Positions 34,323 through 42,116 of a stretch of 64,000 nt of DNA are shown here, piece after piece; the stretch's first letter is position 1; each line of letters opens with the position of its first letter. The notes under the pieces were generated by a model that did no database searches, was not told the origin of the DNA, and was given only the letters and a program-made list of their open reading frames with translations. A program made the position numbers and the translations under genes. The DNA is from CAWDZK01 sp963807005 (lineage in GTDB: Bacteria > Actinomycetota > Actinomycetes > JACCUZ01), in NCBI GenBank assembly GCA_963807005.1, contig CAWDZK010000001.1:806001-870000 (forward strand), given 5' to 3'.

Positions 34323-35274
34323 CCGGCGCCCCCACCAGCGCCTCGACCTCGGTGAGCACGTCGTCCGCGCAGCCCCACGACAGGGTGACCCCGGCGCCGC
34401 CGTGGCCGTAGCAGTGCACGACGCCCCCCGGGGACCCGTCGACGTGCGCCACGGCCTCCAGCCGCACCGACGGCCGGGCCGGTCGCAGGCCCACCCGGTG
34501 GCCGAGGACCTCGGCGCCGCGCAGCGCGGGCACCATCTCGACGGCGCGGGCGAGGATCTCCCGCGCGGTCGCGGGGTCGGGCTGCAGCGTCCAGTCCCCG
34601 TCCTGCGCCGTGCCGCCGATCACGACGTCGCGCTCGCGCGGGACGACGTACATCGGCCGCTCGGCGGCCGAGGTCTCCGACACCAGCAGCCACTCCTCGA
34701 CGCCGGTCTGCGCGACCCGGACCACCTGGCCACGCACCGGGTGCAGCGAGGTGTCCGACGCCAGGGCGCGGGACGCGAGCCCGGTGGCGTTGACCACGAC
34801 GCCGGAGGTGGGCAGGGCGGCCAGCCGGCTGCGGGTCACGGTGCCGCCGGCTCGCTCCAACCGGGCCGCGAGGTACCCCAGGTAGGTGTCCATCTCGGCG
34901 ATCGGGAGGGGCAACCGCCAGCCCCGGGGGTAGCCGGGCGCCGGGTCCTCGACCGTGACCACCGCCGGCACCGCCGAGCGCCACCATGGCTGCTCGGGTG
35001 CCCCGGCGCCGAGCAGCTCGACGCCGTCGCGGACCCGGACACCGGTGCCGTCGGTGCCGGCGAGCCCGCTGAGCACCTGGTAGGTCCGCGCCGCCCAGGC
35101 GGTCACCTTGTCCTGCGGGAGGGCGCGGTACGGGTACCACAGGGCGGCCGCGACCGAGGACGTCGTCTCCGGCGGCAGGTCCCGGGCCAGCACGTGCGCC
35201 TCGTGGCCGGCCTCGACCAGCCGGACGGCGCAGGTCAGCCCCACGACTCCGGCGCCCACGACGATCACCCGCAC
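34294..35274 (-). CDS. D-amino-acid oxidase family FAD enzyme
   Basis: 326-residue FAD-dependent oxidase. It has an N-terminal Rossmann motif VVGAGVVGLTCAVRL and ALWYPYRA. The C-terminal motifs are HRVGLRPARPSVRLE, with the substrate-carboxylate-binding Arg, and HCYGHGGAGVTLSWG, the D-amino-acid oxidase signature. GTG start at 35274; no ribosome site is obvious. It probably deaminates D-amino acids. It overlaps the convergent GNAT gene. Confidence 0.9.
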   Translation of the reverse strand: MRVIVVGAGVVGLTCAVRLVEAGHEAHVLARDLPPETTSSVAAALWYPYRALPQDKVTAWAARTYQVLSGLAGTDGTGVRVRDGVELLGAGAPEQPWWRSAVPAVVTVEDPAPGYPRGWRLPLPIAEMDTYLGYLAARLERAGGTVTRSRLAALPTSGVVVNATGLASRALASDTSLHPVRGQVVRVAQTGVEEWLLVSETSAAERPMYVVPRERDVVIGGTAQDGDWTLQPDPATAREILARAVEMVPALRGAEVLGHRVGLRPARPSVRLEAVAHVDGSPGGVVHCYGHGGAGVTLSWGCADDVLTEVEALVGAPVSQPAGACP

Positions 35275-35362
35275 GGCGCCCAGTCTGCCCGGCCCGGGCC
35301 CGGCTGTCGTCCCTGCGCGACCTGCGCCGTGCGCGACGGGCCGGGCGGTGGACGCGGGACGG

Positions 35363-36613
35363 TCAGCGGTCGGCGTCGGCCGAGAGCTCGAACCAGACGG
35401 TCTTGCCGCCGTCCGGGTCCCGGTCGACGCCCCATCGCCGGGCCATCGCGTCGACCAGGACGAGACCTCGACCCGACTCCTGGTCGGGTCCGGCGCGGGA
35501 CAGCCGCGGGAGGTCCGGTCCGTCGTCGCGCACCTCGACCCGGAGGGTGTCGTCCAGCTGGCCGATGCGGAGCTGGACGCCGTCCTGGCCGTGCCGGACC
35601 GCATTGGCGAGCAGCTCCCCGACGAGCTGCTGGCAGCCCGGGACGGCGCTGTCCAGCCCCCAGCCGGTCAGCGTGGCCGCGACCTCGGCGCGGACGCGCG
35701 GTACCGGCGCGACACCGTCGGCGACGCTCAGCTGCCAGGCCTGCAGCCGGCCGCCTTCGCCGCGGAGGCCGATGGCGAGCACCGCGGCGTCGTCGTCGTG
35801 ACCGTCCGGGCCGACCATCGCCTCCAGGGCCGCACCGCACAGGGCGTCGAGATCGCGGTGCGGACCCCGCAGCCGGTCGGTGAGCTCGACGATGCCGGAG
35901 TGGACGTCTCGCTCACGCGACTCGACCAGCCCGTCGGTGTAGAGCACCAGCACCTCGCCGGGCCTCATCATCGACGAGGTCGTCTCGAACGGGACGCCGC
36001 CGACGCCGAGCGGCGCGCCCGTGGGCAGCTCGAGAGCCCGGGCGCCGTCCGCGGACACCTGCACCGGAGGCAGATGCCCCGCGTTGCAGAAGGTCAGCTC
36101 GCCGGTGGTGGCGTCCAGCACGCCGTACACGCAGGTCACCAGCGCGCCGTCGCCGAGCCCCTGGACCAGCCGGTCCAGCTCGGTCATCAGTCGATCCGGT
36201 GCCAGGTCCAGGGCGGCGTAGGCCCGGACGGCGGCCCGCAGCTGGCCCATCACCGCCGCCGCGTGGATGCCGCGCCCCATGACGTCGCCGATCACCAGTG
36301 CGGTGCGGCCGAGGCTGAGCGGGATCACGTCGAACCAGTCGCCGCCGACCTCGGTGTCCACACTGCCGGGCTGGTACCGGAAGCCGAGCTCCAGCCACGG
36401 GGGAGTGGCGAGGTCGAGCGGCATCAGGCTGCGCTGCAGCGTCAGGGCGACCTCGGTGCTGGCCGCGTGGGCCCGGGAGTTGTCGATCGCCGCGGCGGCG
36501 CGTTCGGCCAGGGCCTCCACGAGAGCGACCGACTCCTGGTCGTAGGCAGGCTGGTCCTGCGACCGTCCCAGGGTGATCGTCCCGATGACAGCCGATCTCG
36601 CGACCAAGGGCAC
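35363..36613 (-). CDS. SpoIIE-type phosphatase and HATPase part of a frameshifted sensor protein
   Basis: Downstream part (416 codons) of a large signalling protein. The first residues complete a GAF domain (VPLVARSAVIGTITLG). A PP2C SpoIIE phosphatase domain follows with GGDWFDVIPL, VIGDVMGRGIHAA and the metal-binding FCNAGHLPP and GHDDDAAVL. The C-terminus is an RsbW-like HATPase (ELLANAVRHG, VRDDGPDLP, GRGLVLVDAM). Such proteins dephosphorylate STAS antagonists. The upstream domains lie in another frame (36614-38849); the GTG at 36613 lies in mid-GAF and is unlikely to be a natural start. Read with the N-terminal part as one broken gene. Confidence 0.75.
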   Translation of the reverse strand: MPLVARSAVIGTITLGRSQDQPAYDQESVALVEALAERAAAAIDNSRAHAASTEVALTLQRSLMPLDLATPPWLELGFRYQPGSVDTEVGGDWFDVIPLSLGRTALVIGDVMGRGIHAAAVMGQLRAAVRAYAALDLAPDRLMTELDRLVQGLGDGALVTCVYGVLDATTGELTFCNAGHLPPVQVSADGARALELPTGAPLGVGGVPFETTSSMMRPGEVLVLYTDGLVESRERDVHSGIVELTDRLRGPHRDLDALCGAALEAMVGPDGHDDDAAVLAIGLRGEGGRLQAWQLSVADGVAPVPRVRAEVAATLTGWGLDSAVPGCQQLVGELLANAVRHGQDGVQLRIGQLDDTLRVEVRDDGPDLPRLSRAGPDQESGRGLVLVDAMARRWGVDRDPDGGKTVWFELSADADR

Positions 36614-38849
36614 GGTGACGCGTCGGGCCGACCGCCATCGCCTGCCCGACGGCGAACTCCTCGTCGGTCGTGGTGGCCGCCCGCAGCTCGGCCTCGCTCA
36701 GGGCCGGGAGCGACAGGGTCCGTCCGGTCCGCAGCACCTGGTCCAGCGGCGATCCGGGGGGAGGGCGGTAGTGGACCATCTGGCTGAGCAGCCGGGCCGC
36801 CCCCGGGTCCTGGTGGGCCGAGGCGACCTGGTGCAGCTGGTCACCGGTCTGGTCCAGCAGGTGGACGACGCACATCTGGCCCAGCACGGTCAGGCTCAGC
36901 TCGGTCACCTGCTGCAGGGTCAGGTGATGGTCCAGGGAGGTTCCGAGCGTCCGCCCGGCCTCGGCGAGGAACGCCAGCCCGGCAGCGGCCGCCGACTCAC
37001 GGTCGCGCAACATGGCGCGTTGCAGCGCCTGACCGCACAGACCCGCCACCGAGAGCAGGAAGGTGCGCTCGGCGTCGGCAAAGTCGCGGGGCGCGTCGAA
37101 GCCGACGACGAGCGAGCCGAAGCGCCTGCCCTCGGCGGTGAGGGGCAGGACCGCGAACGCCTCGGCCTCGCCGTTGCCGGGTGAACCGGGCCACAGGTCG
37201 TGGGACTGCTCGCGGGACCCGACCCAGGCGGCTTCGTCGCGTCGGACCGCGGCGGCGACCGGCAGGTCCGAGGCCAGCGGCACCGGCCCCTGGTCGAGCA
37301 GGCCGATGCTCGTCCCGACCGCGTGGACCGGACGCAGCAGCTCGGTGGACTCGTCGAGCAGCCACAGGGCGCCGGTCGAGGCCCCGATCTGGGTGATGAC
37401 CGCCGCCAGCACGATGCGGGCGACGTCGGCAGGTGACTCGGCGTCGCCGAGGGCCGACCCGAGCTCGTACAGGCGCCGGACCTGCAGGGCGGACTCCTCG
37501 GCCGCCTCCCGGGCCGCCCGTTCCGAGGCGAGCAGAGCCTGGCGCTGCTCGGCCGCCCTGCGGGGTTCGGTCACGTCGCGCAGGAACGCGGTGAAGACGG
37601 GAGGCCCGGCGACGGGGGGCCGGGAGACGGTGAGCTCCACCGGGACCTCGTGCCCGTCGGCGTGCAGGGCCTCGATCTCGACCCGTCTGCCGAGGATCAC
37701 CTGCTCACCGGTGACCAGGTGCCGGGCGAACCCGCGCCGGTGCGCCGCCCGGTGACGCTCGGGCACCAGGATCTCGGCCATCTGCTGCCCGAGCACGTCG
37801 TCGCGCCGGTGGCCGAACGTGCGCTCGGCGGAGGGGTTCCACTCGATGATCGTCCCGTCGGCATCGATGGAGATGACCGCGTCCAGGGCCGAGGCCAGCA
37901 TCGCGGACTTGAGTGCCTCGCTGCGACTGGCGTTCTGACGTGCCTGGTCCAGCTCGATGGCCCGGTCGGCCAGGCTGCTGACGGCCTCCTCCAGCAGCAG
38001 CGACTGCTCGAGGACGCTCGCCTCGTGCACCGCGAGCAGCTGCCCCGTGGCGTTCGCCCGCCACGCCTCCCGGGTGGGGTCCGGGGCGGCGCCCTCGGGC
38101 GCGGGGTCGCTGTCGAAGACCCGGCCACCGGCGTGCGTCAGCAGGACCAGCCCGACGCTGGAGGCGACGGTGGAGAACTTCTCCGCCGTGTCACGCGGCA
38201 CGGGCGAGCGGGAGAAGCAGATGACCGCGTACAGCTCGCCGTCGGGCAGGATGCCACCGAAGCCCAGCACCGAGCGGACGCCGTAGCGGTGCACGAAGTC
38301 CTGGGCAGGGACGAACGGGCTGCCGACGGCGTCCTCGACGAGGAAGACGTCCAGCGCGCCGGCCGTGTGGCCGACCATCAGGCCGTCCGGCCCGCCGGCG
38401 GCTGCGAGAGCTCCCACGTCCACGCCCAGCTGGCGGACCAGCTCGGCGATCATCGGTGAGCCCGCCACCGCCTGCGGGCTGGGGAGCGGGATCACCTGGT
38501 GGGCCCGGGACCGCTGCCTCGACTGCCAGTCCGGCTCGACCCCGGTGGTGCCGAGCAGGGTCAGGCAGCGGACGCCGGCCAGGTCCGCCGGTTCGACGCT
38601 GCCGGCCGCGACACCAGCCTGCGCGATCTCCCGGAGCCCGGGCTCCAGCCGCCCCAGCGGGAGGGTCGCGAACAGCCGCACCAGCAGGCAGGACTTCTCC
38701 CCGCTCTCCTTGTCCACCAGCTGGTCGGCCAGGTGTCGCACGACGCGCCGGGCGGACTGCTCCATCGAGCCTGCGTCCCGGCCGGCGGCTCGTAGCGCCG
38801 CGTCCAGCCGGACCATGTCGCTCAGCTGGAAGTCGCGCAGGTCGTGCAC
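36614..38849 (-). CDS. PAS/GAF sensor part of the frameshifted SpoIIE-type protein
   Basis: Upstream part (about 745 codons) of the same protein. The GTG at 38849 follows GGAGG at a spacing of five. Order: an N-terminal region of about 330 residues common in actinobacterial sensors (no haem or flavin motif seen), a PAS domain (ALDAVISIDADGTIIEWNPS), a GAF domain (LYELGSALGDAESPADVARI) and a second GAF (LAEAGRTLGTSLDHHLTLQQ). Within this GAF the frame changes near 36614-36640: removing one base (for example the A of GGCCCGACGCGTC) restores continuity with the part at 35363. This frame stays open to 35913 but is then Arg/Pro-rich nonsense. Confidence 0.72.
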
Positions 38850-38963
38850 GGCAGCCTCCACCCGGGTCCATGGACGGAGGGGCGCGGGCGCCCCTGTCGC
38901 GAGGGGCCAGTGTGTCACCCGGATGTCCGAATCCTGCAGCGATCCTGGCAACGACAAAGAACA

Positions 38964-39005
38964 CCAAGAGTTCTTTGCCAAGATATCTTGGCAAAGAACT
39001 CTTGG
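38964..39005. promoter_or_regulatory. Perfect 42-bp palindrome, probable operator of the ArsR-type regulator
   Basis: Bases 38964-39005 are a perfect palindrome centred at 38984/38985. The centre is GCCAAGATATCTTGGC, flanked by TTT/AAA and by AAGAGTTC-type arms that are themselves partly palindromic. It is AT-rich against a very GC-rich background and ends 18 bases before the regulator ATG. It lies between divergent genes (sensor at 38849 and regulator at 39024), so it probably contains or overlaps the promoter and serves as autoregulatory operator. Confidence 0.8.
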
Positions 39006-39023
39006 CATGGCACTCTCGGACCC

Positions 39024-39602
39024 ATGGCCGACCGCATCCTCGACGTCACCGACCCCACCGCGCTGCGCGCGCTCGCCCATCCGTTCCGGCTCCGGCTGCT
39101 CCGGCTGGTGCGGGCCCACCGTCCGGTCACCGGGGCCGAGCTGGCGCAGCTGACCGGCCAGTCGTCGGCCAGCGTGAGCTACCACCTCTCGGTGCTGGCC
39201 CGCCACGGCTTCATCGAGCCGGACCCGGTGCCGGGCGCCACCCGGCGGCACAAGCCGTGGCGCACGACGTACGACCAGCTCCGGGTGCGCTCCGACGACG
39301 GCGGCGCGCCCCCGGTCGCGAGCCCGGGTGGGGCGATGCTGGCCGCGCTGCTGGCCGACGCGCGGGCCGAGCAGGACGCCTACCTGGCCGCGGGGCCGGC
39401 GGCGGACTCGCCGGTGGGGGACTCGTCGACGTTCGCGCTGACCCGGCTGGTGCTGACCGCCGAGCGGGCCGAGCGGCTGGCCGAGGACGTCGGGGCGCTG
39501 CTCGACCGCTACCGGCAGGAGAGCGAGCCCGGGCCGGGCGAGGCCTGGTTCTCGGTCACCTACGTCGCCGTGCCCGAGGTGCTCGAGGAGCCGGGGCGAT
39601 GA
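39024..39602 (+). CDS. ArsR-type winged-helix transcriptional regulator
   Basis: 192-residue regulator. The N-terminal winged helix (ALRALAHPFRLRLLRLVRAH, TGAELAQLTGQSSASVSYHLSVL) is of the ArsR/SmtB fold without the metal-binding ELCVCDL motif, so it is probably not a metal sensor. A longer C-terminal helical region (about residues 85-185) may bind ligand or mediate dimers. The stop overlaps the MFS exporter start (ATGA), the usual regulator-exporter pair. The 42-bp palindrome in front is the likely binding site; de-repression of the exporter by its substrate is inferred. Confidence 0.88.
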   Translation: MADRILDVTDPTALRALAHPFRLRLLRLVRAHRPVTGAELAQLTGQSSASVSYHLSVLARHGFIEPDPVPGATRRHKPWRTTYDQLRVRSDDGGAPPVASPGGAMLAALLADARAEQDAYLAAGPAADSPVGDSSTFALTRLVLTAERAERLAEDVGALLDRYRQESEPGPGEAWFSVTYVAVPEVLEEPGR

Positions 39603-40861
39603 CGGCGCTGGCCCGGTCGCTGCGCCGCCGCGACCTGCGGCTGCTGCTCACCGGGTCCACCGTGTCCCTGGTCGGGGACGGCGTCTACTCGGTGGCGATG
39701 GCGGTGGCGGTGCTGCACGTCGCCGGGACGGCCTCCGCGCTGGCGGCGATGGCGGTGGCCAACCTGGTACCGCGGGTGGTGTTCGGCCTGTACGGCGGGC
39801 TGCTCGCCGACCGGGTCAGCCGGCGGGCGGTGCTGGCGGTCTGCGACCTCGCCCGGCTGGCCGTGGTGACCGTGCTGGGCCTGCTGCTGCTCGGCAGCGA
39901 GCCTCCGCTGTGGCTGCTGCTGGTGCTGGTGGTCCCGCTGGGAGCCGCATCCGGGGCGGCGGCGCCGGCGTTCAGCGCGATCCTGCCCGACCTGGTCGAG
40001 GAGGACGAGCTGGTCGCGGCGAACGGGCTGCTCGGATCGGTGAGCCCGCTGGCCCAGCTGGTGGCCGGCCCGGTGCTCGGCGGTGTGCTGGCGGCGTACG
40101 ACGTCGGCCTGGCGCTGCTGCTGGACGCCGCCACCTTCGCGGTGTCCGCGCTCTGCGTGCTGCTGCTGCGGCCGCGCCGCGTGCACGACCGGGCCGCACC
40201 GCGGCCGCTGCCCTGGGCGCAGTTCCGCGAGGGTCTTCGCTACGTGCGGCGCACGCCGTGGCTCGCGACCAACATGCTGGCCGGGTTGGTGATCACCTTC
40301 ACGGTGTCCGGGACCATGACGATGCTGCCCTTCCTGGTCCGCGCGGGCTACCACGCGCCGACCGCGGTCTTCGGCTACCTCCTGGCCGTGGGGGGCGCGG
40401 CCGCGACCCTCGCGGCGGTGGTGGTCGGGTCGCGCCGGCCACCACGACGGCCACTGCACGCGTCGTACACGTCCTACGCGCTCGGTCTCGGTGCGGTGGC
40501 CGGGCTCGGTCTGGCGCCGGGGCCGGTGCTGGCGGCGGCGTTCATGGCGGTGTTCTTCGTCGGCGCGACTGCCGGGAACCTCTTCCAGGACAGCGTGCTC
40601 GGCGCCCGGGTCCCACGGGAGCTGCGTGGCCGGGTGTCGTCGCTGGACTGGGTGGCCGCCACCGCGGCGCAGCCGCTGTCGGTGGTGGTCACGGCCCTCG
40701 CAGCCGACCACGTCGGCATCCGCCCGACGTACGTCGTGGCCGGGCTGGCCGCGACCCTGTGCTCGCTGGCCGGGCTGGTGCTGCTGCGCCGTAGCGGCGA
40801 GCCGACCGATGCGGTCGCCGACTCTGCTCCGCCCCGGCTGGTCGCGGCGGAGCAGCACTAG
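39599..40861 (+). CDS. MFS transporter
   Basis: 420-residue major facilitator with about twelve helices. The N-terminus reads SLRRRDLRLLLTGSTVSLVGDGVYSVAM and the loop GGLLADRVSRRAVL is motif A-like. It is most similar in layout to MFS_3/macrolide-type exporters. It is coupled to the ArsR-type regulator (four-base overlap) and followed by a hairpin. Substrate unknown. Confidence 0.9.
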   Translation: MTALARSLRRRDLRLLLTGSTVSLVGDGVYSVAMAVAVLHVAGTASALAAMAVANLVPRVVFGLYGGLLADRVSRRAVLAVCDLARLAVVTVLGLLLLGSEPPLWLLLVLVVPLGAASGAAAPAFSAILPDLVEEDELVAANGLLGSVSPLAQLVAGPVLGGVLAAYDVGLALLLDAATFAVSALCVLLLRPRRVHDRAAPRPLPWAQFREGLRYVRRTPWLATNMLAGLVITFTVSGTMTMLPFLVRAGYHAPTAVFGYLLAVGGAAATLAAVVVGSRRPPRRPLHASYTSYALGLGAVAGLGLAPGPVLAAAFMAVFFVGATAGNLFQDSVLGARVPRELRGRVSSLDWVAATAAQPLSVVVTALAADHVGIRPTYVVAGLAATLCSLAGLVLLRRSGEPTDAVADSAPPRLVAAEQH

Positions 40862-40890
40862 GAGGGGTGCCAGCGCCCCGCCAAGCACGT

Positions 40891-40914
40891 GTCGACCACG
40901 TCTACGTGGTCGAC
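40891..40914. terminator. Hairpin with CACGT-CT-ACGTG core
   Basis: Perfect 11-base arms (GTCGACCACGT and its complement) around loop CT, between the MFS gene and the convergent nucS gene. It matches the hairpin at 14228 with one compensatory pair change. Probably a two-way terminator. Confidence 0.75.
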
Positions 40915-40942
40915 CGCGGGTGGGCGGCTGGAGGGCGGGGGG

Positions 40943-41614
40943 TCAGAACAGGCGGGCGGTCACGTCGTCGAGTCCGCGCATGGCCTCGTAGTCGAGGACG
41001 ACGCAGTCGATGCCGCGGTCGGTGGCCAGCACCCGGGCCTGCGGCTTGATCTCCTGCGCGGCGAACACCCCGCGAACCGGCGTCAGGTGCGGGTCCCGGT
41101 TCAGCAGCTCGAGGTAGCGGGTGAGCTGTTCGACCCCGTCGATCTCACCCCGGCGCTTGATCTCCACCGCCACGGCGGCGCCCCGGTGGTCCCGCGCCAG
41201 CAGGTCGACCGGCCCGATCGCGGTCGGGTACTCGCGGCGGACCAGCCGCCAGCCCTCGCCCAGCGTCTCGATCTGCTCGGCCAGCAGCGCCTGCAGGTGC
41301 GCCTCGACCCCGTCCTTGACCAGCCCGGGGTCCACCCCCAGCTCGTGGCTGGAGTCGTGCAGGACCTCCTCGACCGTGATGACCAGCCGCTCGCCGGCCT
41401 TGTTGGTGACGGTCCAGAGCCCCTCGTCGTCGCCGGAGCCCACCTTCAGCTGGCAGGGCGGGCTCATCCAGTTCAGCGGCTTGTACGCCCGGTCGTCGGC
41501 GTGGACGGAGACCGAGCCGTCGGACTTCACCAGGATCAGCCGGGGGGCGCTCGGGAGGTGGGCGGTGAGCCGGCCGACGTAGTCGACCGTGCACCGCGCG
41601 ATGACGAGCCGCAC
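40943..41614 (-). CDS. nucS: Mismatch-specific endonuclease NucS/EndoMS
   Basis: 223-residue nuclease of the archaeal/actinobacterial non-canonical mismatch repair system, which cuts both strands at mismatches and works with the beta clamp. The N-terminal domain begins VRLVIARCTVDYVGRLTAHL. The C-terminal PD-(D/E)xK nuclease has GPVDLLARD and VAVEIKRRG, then EQLTRYLELLNRD. The C-terminal tail ends DVTARLF, close to the clamp-binding tail of known NucS. GTG at 41614 matches the family start. A TAGCCT box lies eight bases upstream. Confidence 0.95.
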   Translation of the reverse strand: MRLVIARCTVDYVGRLTAHLPSAPRLILVKSDGSVSVHADDRAYKPLNWMSPPCQLKVGSGDDEGLWTVTNKAGERLVITVEEVLHDSSHELGVDPGLVKDGVEAHLQALLAEQIETLGEGWRLVRREYPTAIGPVDLLARDHRGAAVAVEIKRRGEIDGVEQLTRYLELLNRDPHLTPVRGVFAAQEIKPQARVLATDRGIDCVVLDYEAMRGLDDVTARLF

Positions 41615-41622
41615 GACGAGCG

Positions 41623-41628
41623 AGGCTA
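41623..41628 (-). promoter_or_regulatory. Candidate -10 box for nucS
   Basis: TAGCCT on the minus strand begins with the stop codon of the STAS gene and ends eight bases before the nucS GTG. It would allow nucS its own leaderless transcript inside an apparent two-gene operon. Confidence 0.4.
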
Positions 41629-41982
41629 GCCGACGCCTTCGGCGACCTCCTCGGCGGCGAGCATGTCCTCGAGGTCGAGCAGCCGGACCAGCCGGAGCAC
41701 GGCGCGGCGGCAGCGTCGCAGCTCGATCGTGCCGGAGCGCTTGGCGAGCACCGCGCGCGCCAGCAGCAGCGGGGAGATCCCGGAGGCGTCGGCGAAGCCG
41801 ACCCCGCTCATGTCCACGACCAGCCGGGTGCACAGGGGAGCCCTGCGGGCGGCCAGGGCCTGGTCCACGACCGCTTGCAGCAGCGGTGAGCTGGTCATGT
41901 CCAGCTCACCTTCGAGCCGGACCGCGACGGTGGGGCCGTCCGGGCGGACGTCGACGGCCAGGCTCGACTGCGCGCTCCGCAC
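41626..41982 (-). CDS. STAS-domain protein
   Basis: 118-residue STAS domain protein. The loop reads MSGVGFADASGISPLLLA, keeping the phosphorylatable Ser (D-A-S-G). The GTG at 41982 follows AGAGGGAG. Probably an anti-sigma antagonist or a member of a stress-response partner-switch; its kinase is not in the window. It ends 11 bases before nucS on the same strand. Confidence 0.82.
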   Translation of the reverse strand: MRSAQSSLAVDVRPDGPTVAVRLEGELDMTSSPLLQAVVDQALAARRAPLCTRLVVDMSGVGFADASGISPLLLARAVLAKRSGTIELRRCRRAVLRLVRLLDLEDMLAAEEVAEGVG

Positions 41983-42116
41983 GCCCCGTGCTCCCTCTGC
42001 CACGACGACCGCCCCGTCGGGTCGTCTGGACGCGCCGACCGGGCGGCGCGTGCCGCGTGTGTACCCCGTCCGACCCGCGCCACGCCTCGCCGACCGGACC
42101 TGGGAGGATCGCAGGC

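Noticed and set aside
38964..39005. The 42-bp palindrome as a transcription terminator
   Set aside because: It lies upstream of the starts of both flanking divergent genes, not at a gene end, and is AT-rich throughout.
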